Shown here: positions 28,006 to 36,185 of the stretch, in pieces | Layout: every line of letters begins with the position of its first letter | Numbering within the stretch: the first letter of the stretch is position 1 | Assembly: GCA_900314635.1 (NCBI GenBank) | Contig: OMVY01000010.1 | Coordinates: 1 to 64,000, forward strand | Origin: an uncultured Methanobrevibacter sp. | GTDB taxonomy: Archaea; Methanobacteriota; Methanobacteria; Methanobacteriales; Methanobacteriaceae | Length of the DNA: 64,000 bases | Direction: 5' to 3' | Notes under the pieces: generated by a model | Seen by the model: only the letters and a program-made list of their open reading frames with translations | What the model was told of the DNA's origin: nothing | The model's database searches: none | Translations under genes and position numbers: made by a program

Positions 28006-28412
28006 TGGAAATATCAGGTGCTTGTCAAATCATTGCAGCAACCTTCAAGAATACAAATACAAATATGAAGACAAGCAATGAAGCGCTTATTAATAGAACC
28101 AATAAGGAATGGATTCTAAGAGTTGAACATTTGACAAGAATGTTCTATTCCTTTGGAGATGAAGTAAAAGAATTATTTGGAGAAGACTTTAACTTTATTT
28201 ACCTCAATTCCTGGAAGACAGGTGTCTGGTACAATCTGGACATTGTTCCTCTCTCAGACAACAAGGATGCCCATATAAATAAAATCAAGGAATACGAGTT
28301 GAAGATTAAAAAGGAAGAAGCGGAATATGATTCCAAATTGGAATCAAAATATGGAATAGATATTGAAGAAAAAGAGAGCGATTCATTCTTTAAAAGAATT
28401 TTTAAAAAATGA
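27993..28412 (+). CDS. Continuation of the zinc-ribbon protein in the -1 frame
   Basis: Up to 139 residues, from ATG at 27993, or from the ATG at 28005 that overlaps the upstream stop as TAATG. Sequence is helical with a possible coiled coil near the C-terminus (INKIKEYELKIKKEEAEYDSKLE) and a basic end (FFKRIFKK). No separate ribosome binding site is visible, which favours coupling or fusion with the upstream frame. No function assigned. Confidence 0.55.
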   Translation: MDALMEISGACQIIAATFKNTNTNMKTSNEALINRTNKEWILRVEHLTRMFYSFGDEVKELFGEDFNFIYLNSWKTGVWYNLDIVPLSDNKDAHINKIKEYELKIKKEEAEYDSKLESKYGIDIEEKESDSFFKRIFKK

Positions 28413-28485
28413 TTTTAAGAATATTAATATTACTTTAAAATTTCTAATTTGAAAAAAACAATAATGCAGAAAAAGGAGGAATTAA

Positions 28486-29229
28486 ATGTACTGTCCAAAA
28501 TGCGGAAGCAAAAACGAAGAAAAAAGTGAAAAGTGTGGAATATGCAGTCATGACTTAAGAAAAAAGAGGTATACTCCCCTCTTTAACACAAATCATAAGG
28601 TGCAATGTCCTGAATGTTTCAAATACAATGAAGCAGACTACCAATACTGCATCAAATGCGGCAAAGACATATCATCATTAAATCCTCCAAAAAAAGGCAT
28701 AAAGATCGAACTTCTTGGAGAACCTAAGGAGATTGATGAAAAATACTGCCCTATATGCGGCAAATTAAATCCTTTGAATGCAGATACTTGTGAATGCGGA
28801 TTTAACTTCAATAATATCCGAACTGTGGGAATGGATGACAGCAAAATAAAATGTCCTTACTGCGACAGCCTTAATGAACCTGATTACAACTACTGCATTA
28901 AATGTGGATATAATATATCTTCAATAAAAGTTGAAAACGGGGATATTGTAAAAGAAAACATGGGCAAAGCCATAGCCAAAGATGAGAAGTTTTGTCCTAA
29001 TTGCGGAAATGCAAGCAAATGGAACAGTGAGAAATGTCCAAGCTGCGACTATGATTTTTCCAGAAAAAAACCAGGACTTAGAGTTGCTTTAAGCACCAAT
29101 CCTATTTTATGTCCCTACTGTCACAGCTTTAATGAAAAAGAGAACAATTACTGCTATAAATGCGGCTACAATCTTAAAGATCTTAAAGAAAGTGAAAATG
29201 AAGTAAAGGTTAAAATAAAAATTGAATAA
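28486..29229 (+). CDS. Protein of six zinc ribbons in three pairs
   Basis: 247 residues consisting of six C-x2-C...C-x2-C ribbons in alternating type: MYCPKCG, VQCPECF, KYCPICG, IKCPYCD, KFCPNCG, ILCPYCH. Odd ribbons end in a short form (CGICSHDL, CECGFNF, CPSCDYDF); even ones end CIKCG or CYKCG with a tyrosine-rich middle. This is a double-zinc-ribbon unit repeated three times. Such proteins often mediate protein-protein or nucleic-acid contacts; nothing more can be said. AAGGAGGAA precedes ATG. It follows the previous zinc-ribbon ORFs by 73 bases, a likely common transcript. Confidence 0.85.
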   Translation: MYCPKCGSKNEEKSEKCGICSHDLRKKRYTPLFNTNHKVQCPECFKYNEADYQYCIKCGKDISSLNPPKKGIKIELLGEPKEIDEKYCPICGKLNPLNADTCECGFNFNNIRTVGMDDSKIKCPYCDSLNEPDYNYCIKCGYNISSIKVENGDIVKENMGKAIAKDEKFCPNCGNASKWNSEKCPSCDYDFSRKKPGLRVALSTNPILCPYCHSFNEKENNYCYKCGYNLKDLKESENEVKVKIKIE

Positions 29230-29361
29230 AAAACAATTAAAAGAGAAAACAGATATAAAAACAATGTAACTATTTTAAAAAATATAGTCAAACAAAATAA
29301 AAAAACAATAAAATATTTTAAGAAAATACAGTAAATAAAATAAAAAAAATATAAACCTTTA

Positions 29362-29392
29362 AAAGCACATTATTTTGTGCTTTCTTTTTTTT
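29362..29392. terminator. Terminator between zinc-ribbon gene and YjbQ-like gene
   Basis: AAAGCACA (29362-29369) pairs with TGTGCTTT (29376-29383) and is followed by CTTTTTTTT. The opposite side also has an A/T run, so it could serve both convergent genes. Confidence 0.7.
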
Positions 29393-29419
29393 AATAATCT
29401 TTGAAGAGAGATATCGGAA

Positions 29420-29830
29420 TTACTCTCCAACGACTGTTATAACAATTGTCCTGTTTGTCCTTGGGCCATCCAGTTCAACAAAGAACACTGATTGCCATGT
29501 TCCAAGTTCCATCCTGCCATTAGTAATTGGAATGGTCTCGGATGAGGATAATAGAAAAGATTTAAGGTGTGATTTTGCATTATTGTCGATGAAATCATGT
29601 TTGTACTTATCATTTGGAACTAGCTTTTCAATAAAAGTTTTAAAATCTTCTTTTAAACCAATTTCATCCTCATTTATGCAAATAGCGGTTGTGGAATGCT
29701 TAGAGAAAATACTTATAATTCCTTCTTTTATATGGGATTCATTCACTATTTCATTTATGGATTGAGTAATGTTTATAATTTGAAATTTTGATTGTGAAGT
29801 AATCTTGATTGATTTTTTAAAAACTGTCAT
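29420..29830 (-). CDS. YjbQ/UPF0047 family protein
   Basis: 136 residues of the UPF0047 fold, annotated in other organisms as secondary thiamine-phosphate synthase from the activity of YjbQ. Conserved parts: [57 protein letters not shown] and the closing RTIVITVVGE. The His/Asp/Glu set for a metal site is present. GGTGAG precedes the ATG. Stands alone, convergent with the zinc-ribbon gene. The real substrate in archaea is unknown. Confidence 0.88.
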   Translation of the reverse strand: MTVFKKSIKITSQSKFQIINITQSINEIVNESHIKEGIISIFSKHSTTAICINEDEIGLKEDFKTFIEKLVPNDKYKHDFIDNNAKSHLKSFLLSSSETIPITNGRMELGTWQSVFFVELDGPRTNRTIVITVVGE

Positions 29831-29890
29831 GGGCTCACCAGATTAGTTTAATTAATTTTTTATGCATTATTATTTAAAAATCTTGTATTT

Positions 29891-29946
29891 TATAAAACAA
29901 CATTATTTAAAATACCCTATTATATAAAACAACATTATTTAAAATA
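29891..29946. repeat. Short tandem repeat upstream of Mrp
   Basis: TATAAAACAACATTATTTAA plus four more bases occur at 29891-29914 and again at 29923-29946, 32 bases apart. The rest of the 370-base gap up to the Mrp gene is AT-rich, with TAGACTATA at about 30005 and 30114 and TATA-like runs. Confidence 0.6.
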
Positions 29947-30203
29947 ATTAAAATATGGATTTTTATAAAGATTTAAATGTTATTATGAATATATATTCAA
30001 AACATAGACTATATTTTTAATTGAAGCATTTAATATACTTACCTCTTTAAATAGTGAAAATTTACTGTTTTAAATAAAAACTTTAAATATAAAATATTAC
30101 TAATGATTTAATGTAGACTATACTTGGTAATTTAAGATCTATATTAAACTTAAAAATTTAAAATATTACAAAATATAATCTATAAAAACATAGGAGAGAA
30201 AAT

Positions 30204-31058
30204 ATGCCAGAACATGGACACGGACATGGCGGAAATATGACCCCTGAACAGCAAAAAGCCATGATAGAACAAGAAATGAGGCTTTATGAGCAGATGGGAA
30301 AAGTAAAGTATAAAATCGCTGTTATGAGCGGAAAAGGCGGAGTTGGAAAATCAACTGTTGCTGCAAACCTTGCAGAGGCTTTCCAAAAGAAGGGAATGGT
30401 TACCGGAATCATGGATGTTGATATTCATGGTCCGAACATACCTAAACTATTCGGTGTGGAAGGCAAGGAAGTTATGATTGATAATGGAAAAATGGTTCCT
30501 GTATACAGCAAAAATGGAATCAAGGTAATGTCTATGGGATTTCTGATTGAAACCAATGACAAGCCGATCATTTGGAGAGGCCCTCAAAAAAGCGGAGCCA
30601 TCAAGCAGTTCATGGCGGATGTTGCATGGGGAGACTTGGATGTCCTCATTATCGACAACCCTCCGGGAACTGGAGACGAGCCATTGACTGTACTTCAAAC
30701 ATTGCCGAATGTTGATGCGGTCGTGATGGTTACAACACCTAACAGCATTTCCCAAGAAGATGTTGTTAAATGTGTGAACATGGTTAAAATGCTCCATATC
30801 GATAAAATCGGCCTTGTTGAAAACATGGCTTATTATGTCTGCCCTCACTGCGGTGAAAAATCAGAAATTTTCGGAAAAAGCCAAGGAGATGAATTTGCAA
30901 GTCAGATGGACATAAAATTCCTTGACAGTCTCCCATTGACTGAAGAAGTGCTGAAATCAACTGAAGAGGATAGCACTGTCGTAGATAGCTATGTACAATC
31001 TGAATTAAGTGAAAAATTCATCAGCATAGCAGACAAGATAGAAAAAGAATTTTTATAA
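30204..31058 (+). CDS. Mrp/NBP35-type Fe-S cluster carrier ATPase
   Basis: 284 residues. Deviant Walker A GKGGVGKST (43-51), switch IIDNPPGTGDEPL, and C213-x2-C216 (YYVCPHCGEK), the pair that binds a bridging [4Fe-4S] cluster between two subunits. Acts in the cytoplasm to deliver Fe-S clusters to target proteins. The N-terminus has a His-Gly stretch (MPEHGHGHGGNM) before the ATPase domain. AGGAGAG precedes ATG. The Asp of the usual DxDxxGPN switch is kept (DVDIHGPNIPKL). Confidence 0.95.
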   Translation: MPEHGHGHGGNMTPEQQKAMIEQEMRLYEQMGKVKYKIAVMSGKGGVGKSTVAANLAEAFQKKGMVTGIMDVDIHGPNIPKLFGVEGKEVMIDNGKMVPVYSKNGIKVMSMGFLIETNDKPIIWRGPQKSGAIKQFMADVAWGDLDVLIIDNPPGTGDEPLTVLQTLPNVDAVVMVTTPNSISQEDVVKCVNMVKMLHIDKIGLVENMAYYVCPHCGEKSEIFGKSQGDEFASQMDIKFLDSLPLTEEVLKSTEEDSTVVDSYVQSELSEKFISIADKIEKEFL

Positions 31059-31067
31059 ACAAATTTA

Positions 31068-31107
31068 AATTAAGATAATTATTATCTTAATTCTTTTTTC
31101 CTTTTTT
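31068..31107 (+). terminator. Hairpin terminator after the Mrp gene
   Basis: AATTAAGATAAT (31068-31079) pairs with ATTATCTTAATT (31081-31092), then TCTTTTTTCCTTTTTTT. Located ten bases past the stop. Confidence 0.7.
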
Positions 31108-31416
31108 TAAATGAATTTCTCCCAAAAGCTTTTTTTTAATAGAATCTTTAGAAAGTCAAATAATCAAAAAATGATATTAAGAGCTCTAAAAATCTATTTT
31201 TTAAAATTTATAAAAAAAGATCATAAATTTAATTTTAAAAACTTATAAAAAAGATATAATATCTAATTTTAAAAAAAATTATAAAAATAGAGCCAAGAAT
31301 TCCAAAATTTAAAATTCTTAAAAAAACATAAAATTAAAAAATAGAATTAGTTAAAACTTGTTTTAAGTCTAACTAATCAATAAAAAATGAAATAAACTTC
31401 TTAACTAAAAGTAAAA
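31108..31416. other. Gap between convergent genes
   Basis: AT-rich, no gene. A dyad TTAGTTA...TAACTAA around 31347-31377 with an inner AAAACTTGTTTT lies just past the stop of the minus-strand surface-protein gene and may be its terminator. Confidence 0.4.
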
Positions 31417-31881
31417 TTATTCACCGCTAGCTGCAGGAGCGGCATCGGAACCGCCATCAGAACCTCCACCATCAGCAGGAGTAACACTAGAAGATCCGCC
31501 ATCAGAACCTCCACCATCAGCAGGGGTAACACTAGAAGATCCGCCATCAGAACCTCCACCATCAGCAGGAGTAACACTGCTTGAAGAAGAACTTGAAGAT
31601 TGAGAGCTTGAAGCGGATGGAGAGTAGCTTGAACCACCTGATCCAGTACTTACTTGATAATTAGAACCAGAGCCAGAATTAAAGCTGACAGTTTCTCCTG
31701 TAAAGTTTGTTTCATTCGCAGTCATATTTGTATCATTTGTAACATTAGTAGTATTAGTAGTATTATTCACAACCACATCGGTAGTCTCTTGGGTAGTTCC
31801 CATATAAACCAAGACACAACATGCAGAAGCAATAGCTATTAAGATTAACAAAATGATAATAATTTTATCACCAGTATCCAT
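31417..31881 (-). CDS. Membrane-anchored surface protein with 15-residue repeats
   Basis: 154 residues from the ATG at 31881, chosen because AAGGAGG lies five bases upstream; an open frame reaches 31956 but is AT-rich. One N-terminal membrane anchor (KIIIILLILIAIASACCVLVY), then a Thr/Asn-rich stretch (VVVNNTTNTTNVTNDTNMTA) with several N-x-T sites suited to glycosylation, a Ser/Gly linker, and three copies of the unit VTPADGGGSDGGSSS ending near the C-terminus. Predicted to be displayed outside the cell. Similar low-complexity proteins are common in Methanobrevibacter; no enzyme domain. Confidence 0.8.
   Translation of the reverse strand: MDTGDKIIIILLILIAIASACCVLVYMGTTQETTDVVVNNTTNTTNVTNDTNMTANETNFTGETVSFNSGSGSNYQVSTGSGGSSYSPSASSSQSSSSSSSSVTPADGGGSDGGSSSVTPADGGGSDGGSSSVTPADGGGSDGGSDAAPAASGE
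31451..31578 (-). repeat. 45-base coding tandem repeat
   Basis: Three near-identical 45-base units starting at 31451, 31496 and 31541 encode the VTPADGGGSDGGSSS repeats. Few silent changes exist between units (one A/G difference seen), so the array is young or kept even by recombination. Confidence 0.85.
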
Positions 31882-32049
31882 ATTATCCTCCTTAGTAATA
31901 ATATAAACAATATAATATATAAATTTATTAAAGAGACAATTATATATAAAACTCAAAAATAATTTATATTTTCATCGTCTTATATTATATTTTATAAAAA
32001 CAATTATATAATCATTGTTAAATAATTTTTAAAAATAACTGATATTACT
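31882..32049. other. AT-rich region upstream of the surface-protein gene
   Basis: Several TATA-like runs for minus-strand transcription (for instance around 31907-31922, ATATAATATATAAATTTATT). No other feature. Confidence 0.35.
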
Positions 32050-32200
32050 AAACATCAAAAATCCAATACCGATTTTTAAAAACTCATACATTCCCAAACA
32101 TCAAAAATCCAATACCGATTTTTAAAAACTCATACATTCCCAAACATCAAAAATCCAATACCGATTTTTAAAAATCCATACATTCCTAAACATCATAATC
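32050..32200. repeat. 46-base tandem array abutting the C_GCAxxG gene stop
   Basis: Three full units of 46 bases start at 32050, 32096 and 32142 (AAACATCAAAAATCCAATAC then CGATTTTTAAAAACTCATAC and ATTCCC). A fourth begins at 32188 as AAACATCATAATC, which is the coding end of the neighbouring gene, whose stop codon is at 32186-32188. The array therefore starts inside the gene's last codons. Confidence 0.85.
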
Positions 32201-32593
32201 TTTTAATAACTTGCAAACCTCATTGGCTGAAAACAGGCACAGCTCAACGCAAGGAGATTTGTCTTTTCCATTATCTGAAATTTCACCGCAGGTAACCGCA
32301 CCATATTCCGCTTTGAATGCATTGAATAAATCCTTGGACATTGATTTAATCATGGCATTATCTTTTCCAAGCAGGCCTAAAGCCATTACTGCCCCTGTAA
32401 GTCCTCCACAGGTTCCATCTTCAAAAGTTGCTCCGATACCTCCGGAAAATCCACTTGCTAAAAGTTCAAGAGTTTCAAGATCCAAACCTGCAACTTCACC
32501 AATTCCCATCAATGTTCCCTGGGAACAGCTTTTTCCTTCATCTTTTCTCCAGTATTTCACTCTTTCAACTACTTTTTCACTATCCAATTCCAT
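32186..32593 (-). CDS. C_GCAxxG_C_C family redox protein
   Basis: 135 residues from the ATG at 32593, preceded by GGAGG seven bases upstream; the frame is open further to 32653. Conserved Cys: CSQGTLMG near the N-terminus, GTCGGLTGAVMALG in the middle, then VTCGE and CVELC close to the end, matching the pattern that names the family. These proteins are thought to carry a redox-active or metal-binding Cys set; their reaction is unknown. The 46-base tandem repeats follow directly behind its stop. Confidence 0.85.
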   Translation of the reverse strand: MELDSEKVVERVKYWRKDEGKSCSQGTLMGIGEVAGLDLETLELLASGFSGGIGATFEDGTCGGLTGAVMALGLLGKDNAMIKSMSKDLFNAFKAEYGAVTCGEISDNGKDKSPCVELCLFSANEVCKLLKDYDV

Positions 32594-33032
32594 ATGAATG
32601 CCTCCAATATTTGATTTATTAAATCCAATAAATAGTTTAAACAAATTAATCAATTAAATTAAAACTAACTATGATAAATTTGATTCTATTAGGAAAGACT
32701 ATGTTTTTTATAATGTCCCTCTTTAATTTAATGCAAGTTGTACATTATTCTTGAAAATAAAATTATGATTATGTACATCAGAGAATCATTTTGAAAAAAC
32801 TATGAATTTTTTAAAAAATTCAAAAAAATGATTTTCAAAAATTATAATATTATATTTTAGAAATAAGATTATTAAGATTTACTAAAATTTTTAATAAAAA
32901 TGGAAAAAAATAAAGCAAAAGAAAAGAAAAAGAAAAATTTCTGATAAAAATGAATAAAAATAAGAGAAAAACAATAAAAAAAAGAAGATTCTAATAAGAA
33001 TTAGAATCATACCTTTAAATTAAAAACTATGC
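32594..33032. other. Gap between mch and the C_GCAxxG gene
   Basis: AT-rich. An inverted pair TGTACAT (32739-32745) and ATGTACA (32771-32777) lies about 150-180 bases upstream of the C_GCAxxG start and could be a regulator site. The half near mch (32880-33030) holds only A-rich low-complexity sequence, likely the transcription end of mch. Confidence 0.35.
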
Positions 33033-33998
33033 TTATTCTATTCCAAAGGATTTTTTAAGTAATTCTGCGTTTACAAATCCTTCTTTGTAGACTTTACCAG
33101 TAGTTAAATCGTTAATGACAACTTCTGCTGGTGCGAACATTCCCTTGTCAATTTGGTAGAAGTCGAATCCAGCTGCTTTGAAAGTGTCATAGAATGGAGC
33201 ACCATATCCGTCAGCTGCAGAGGAAGGAACGTTTTTAGCGAGATCTTCAATGTCGTCTCCTTCTTCAGATTCAAGGTAGTAGTAAGTTCTTCCACCGAAT
33301 AATACAGCGTCGTTGGTTCTGCCCATAGCTTTTAATCCGTCAGGAGTGACAGGAGCAATAGGAGCAATACCTGCAGCGTGTTTTACTTTTGTTACATCGA
33401 AACCGAGGAATTCAAGCATTTTGTAGGTTCCGTTTTCAACAACTCTTCCGGAAATCTGGATGGAACCAACAAGGGAAGAAGTAGGAGCTACGAGCAAGTA
33501 TACGTTTTCAACATCCACTTTACATTCATCAGCAACATATTGAGCAACATCAGCGCCAGGAATTACATCAGCTTCTAAAGTCAAAATAGCTAAATCAGCA
33601 TCATCCTTATAGCCGATTTCCTCATAGGTTTCAGCAGGGTTTAATGATAAAGCTCTTGCAGGTCCTGAACCTAATGCAAAGAAGTCACCTACAGCAACAG
33701 ACCATCCTGCTTCCTGGGAACCTAAAGTTGCAATAGCTGGGTAGTCTGTTTTTACTTTTACAGAAGGAAGTGCGAATTTTTCAGATAAGTCTCCAGGAAT
33801 GGAGATGCCTACATCTGCAAGACCACCGAGACAGATCTTGGTGTATAATTCACCAGCTTTGAAACTACCAGCAACATTTACACCACAATCAATAACAGTT
33901 GCGCCGTTTTCCAATTTTTCAACAGCAATGCAAAGGTCGTCAGCTTTTGCAATCATTTCATCTACAGTTTTTTTAGCTTCTACGTTTACACTAACCAT
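33033..33998 (-). CDS. mch: Methenyltetrahydromethanopterin cyclohydrolase
   Basis: Third C1 step of methanogenesis from CO2: interconverts formyl-H4MPT and methenyl-H4MPT in the cytoplasm. 321 residues, the normal length. Family-specific stretches include the N-terminal VNVEAKKTVDEMI, GCNVAG-like DCGVNVAGSFKAGE, GLADVGIS and GRTNDAVLFGGRTYYYLE. TGAGG precedes the ATG by about ten bases. A 360-base AT-rich gap upstream suggests its own strong promoter, as expected of an abundant enzyme. This is the best single marker that the organism is a methanogen. Confidence 0.97.
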   Translation of the reverse strand: MVSVNVEAKKTVDEMIAKADDLCIAVEKLENGATVIDCGVNVAGSFKAGELYTKICLGGLADVGISIPGDLSEKFALPSVKVKTDYPAIATLGSQEAGWSVAVGDFFALGSGPARALSLNPAETYEEIGYKDDADLAILTLEADVIPGADVAQYVADECKVDVENVYLLVAPTSSLVGSIQISGRVVENGTYKMLEFLGFDVTKVKHAAGIAPIAPVTPDGLKAMGRTNDAVLFGGRTYYYLESEEGDDIEDLAKNVPSSAADGYGAPFYDTFKAAGFDFYQIDKGMFAPAEVVINDLTTGKVYKEGFVNAELLKKSFGIE

Positions 33999-34361
33999 AT
34001 TTTTAACCTCAATTAAAATTTAAGATTATAAAATAAATATAAACTTAAAAATTTTTTATAAATTGTTTTTTACAAAGTTAAAAATTATGTAAAAAACTAT
34101 TATAATATTAATTCTAATTATCTAACTATTTATAATTTTATAAAATTTTTTAAAAAGGACTTTTTTATTTTTAAGTGGAATTTCGGAAAATAAAAAGATA
34201 GTTCAAAATTAATAAAAAAGTAAAAAACAGCTAAAAAAAATGATAATGCAATCAATAAAAAAAAGTAAAAAACAGATATGGAAAAATAAAAAAGATAAAT
34301 CAATGCATAAATGAAAAGCAGCTTAAAAGATATTAAATGTTAAGAATTAATCAGAAAAAAT
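33999..34361. promoter_or_regulatory. mch: Promoter region of mch
   Basis: AT-rich. On the minus strand a TATA-like TTTATAAAAA lies around 34053-34062, about 60 bases upstream of the mch ATG; others lie near 34130-34150. A short repeat AAAAAGTAAAAAACAG occurs near 34213 and 34260. No gene seen. Confidence 0.4.
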
Positions 34362-35060
34362 TTATTTATGCTTGGATACCATACTTCGAGCTGCTCTCAT
34401 GTCATTGCTGTAAATATGTCCGGATGTTGAGTGGTAGTGAATTCCGCCAAAGCCAACTTGTTCGTTGATAAGCTCCTTGTTCAATTCCTCTCTAAGCTTA
34501 ATTCCAATATAAGTGATAAAGAACATGTTTGAGTAAAAAGCACCGAAAATATCATTTGAACGGAACATGCAGTGAATAGTAAGTTCTCCATCCCTTACAA
34601 ATGCTTGGAGGAACTGCAGGCATGGAATATCCTCGCGGTCGCAGTCAAGTTCAGGATCATATGTAATAGCTACCGCCCTGTTGCTTCCAAGAGCATTCAA
34701 TAAGCGTTCTTTCATGACTTCAAACTGGTCAACGCCAAAATGGGCAAGAATACGATTCGGATATGAATAAACAAAACCCTGGTCTGAAGAGTCATTAAAG
34801 GATTTCACATATTCATATAATGCATCAGCTTTAATTGGATTTCCTTCCATGTCATATTTACCAGACTTGATTAACTCAAGCATCTCATCAGTAGTCATGT
34901 TTTGATACTTTGCCTTGTATTTTAAATCCAAAGGATCATCAATAACATAAAAATTACCAAGGCTTTCCTTCAAATGATGATTGCTGTCTTTATAGGTCTC
35001 TTTACCTTCATTTAATATTTTATTTACAAAATCCAGATAACATTGATTAATACTTAACAT
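34362..35060 (-). CDS. thyA: Thymidylate synthase, methanogen type
   Basis: Makes dTMP from dUMP with a C1 carrier, in methanogens probably methylene-H4MPT. The catalytic Cys is in EDIPCLQFLQ (Cys147 from the chosen start). Nucleotide-binding elements appear as RSNDIFGAFYSNMFF, in place of the bacterial RSCDxxLGxPFN, and GHIYSND, in place of HIYxNH. Two N-terminal ATGs exist; the one at 35060 (MLSINQCYLDF) has GGA at a proper distance, while the one at 35069 touches it. 232 residues, shorter than bacterial ThyA but usual for methanogens. Neighbouring mch and methionine synthase make this a C1-carrier cluster. Confidence 0.88.
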   Translation of the reverse strand: MLSINQCYLDFVNKILNEGKETYKDSNHHLKESLGNFYVIDDPLDLKYKAKYQNMTTDEMLELIKSGKYDMEGNPIKADALYEYVKSFNDSSDQGFVYSYPNRILAHFGVDQFEVMKERLLNALGSNRAVAITYDPELDCDREDIPCLQFLQAFVRDGELTIHCMFRSNDIFGAFYSNMFFITYIGIKLREELNKELINEQVGFGGIHYHSTSGHIYSNDMRAARSMVSKHK

Positions 35061-35287
35061 AAAAAACATTCCTTTTATAATATAATTAATTTTGTATTTA
35101 TCTATATAAATATTTTAATAATCAATTATAAAAAACAAACAATTAATTTTTAAAGACAAAAATAATCAAAAAATGTTTAAGAAACAAAAACGATTAAATT
35201 AATGAAAATTAAAAATAAATTTTAAAAAAATAACGATTAAATTAATAAAAATTAAAAATAAATTTTAAATAAACAAATAGATACCCA

Positions 35288-36121
35288 TTAAAATCTAAAA
35301 GAATCTCCTGCAGCAGCTATTATACACTTTTCACCAAATTCTTTTTTAAATTCAAAAATAGCTTCCATACCTGTACAATGAACTGGAAATATCAAACGGG
35401 GATTGTATGACTTAATTTTATCTGCAACATAATGAATTTCATCCAAATCAGCTTTGAAAAGATGCATTCCAGCTATAACAGCTACAATGGAATCATTTGG
35501 AAAAAGCTCAAAAGCATATTCCAGCACAGATCCAATGCCCTTGTGACTGCAGGCTGAAAAGACATAGACTCCTTCTTCACCATTCCTAATAGCTAAGAAT
35601 TGCTCATGAGACATGTCATCCTTTTCTAATGTGCCGTCATCTTTCACCCTGAAGAATTCCTCGGTTGAATCATGATTGCCAAAATCAGGAATAGTGCCTG
35701 AGATAACTATGTCCTCATCAAGCCACAATGGACCACCGGTAAAATGCAGCCTTTTGGAAATCATATCCATTTCCACATCAGTCCATTCCAGACCACATGG
35801 ATTAGAATTAATTTTTCCATTAACCGCACCATAAGTTTTTCCAAAAGCATTTTCATGCATGTATATTCCGGATTTTGAATTCACTTCACAGAACTTCGGC
35901 ACGCCATTTGAGTGGTCGTAATGTCCATGGCTTATCACACATGCATCCACATCTTTCAAATCTATTCCCAGTCTTTCAGCATTGTCATAGAAGATATCTG
36001 AAGCTCCAGCATCAAATAGAATCTTCATGCAATCGGTTTCTATATAAATAGAAAGTCCGAATTCAGCTTTGATTCTGGAATTTTCGGTTTTATTCTCTGA
36101 GAGGAATGTGAAATTAATCAT
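35288..36121 (-). CDS. Metallo-beta-lactamase fold enzyme (COG1237; methanopterin-pathway type)
   Basis: 277 residues with the metal motif HGHYDH (His65, His67, Asp69, His70), a further His in VFSACSHKG, VIAGMHLF, and FPVHCTG. This matches the family often annotated as 7,8-dihydropterin-6-methyl-4-(beta-D-ribofuranosyl)aminobenzene-5'-phosphate synthase, a proposed step in tetrahydromethanopterin synthesis. Position between the thymidylate synthase and methionine synthase genes, near mch, supports a C1-cofactor role. Function is still only from family annotation. GGAGATATT precedes the ATG. About 65 bases after metE, same direction. Confidence 0.85.
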   Translation of the reverse strand: MINFTFLSENKTENSRIKAEFGLSIYIETDCMKILFDAGASDIFYDNAERLGIDLKDVDACVISHGHYDHSNGVPKFCEVNSKSGIYMHENAFGKTYGAVNGKINSNPCGLEWTDVEMDMISKRLHFTGGPLWLDEDIVISGTIPDFGNHDSTEEFFRVKDDGTLEKDDMSHEQFLAIRNGEEGVYVFSACSHKGIGSVLEYAFELFPNDSIVAVIAGMHLFKADLDEIHYVADKIKSYNPRLIFPVHCTGMEAIFEFKKEFGEKCIIAAAGDSFRF

Positions 36122-36185
36122 GAAATAATATCTCCAAAAAATTAGTATCTGCTGAAAAAAATATTATAAAAAAAGAACTAAAGAA

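Noticed and set aside
32739-32777. TGTACAT/ATGTACA pair as a firm operator
   Set aside because: Only seven-base arms with a 25-base gap in AT-rich DNA; one instance only, so kept as a remark and not as a feature.
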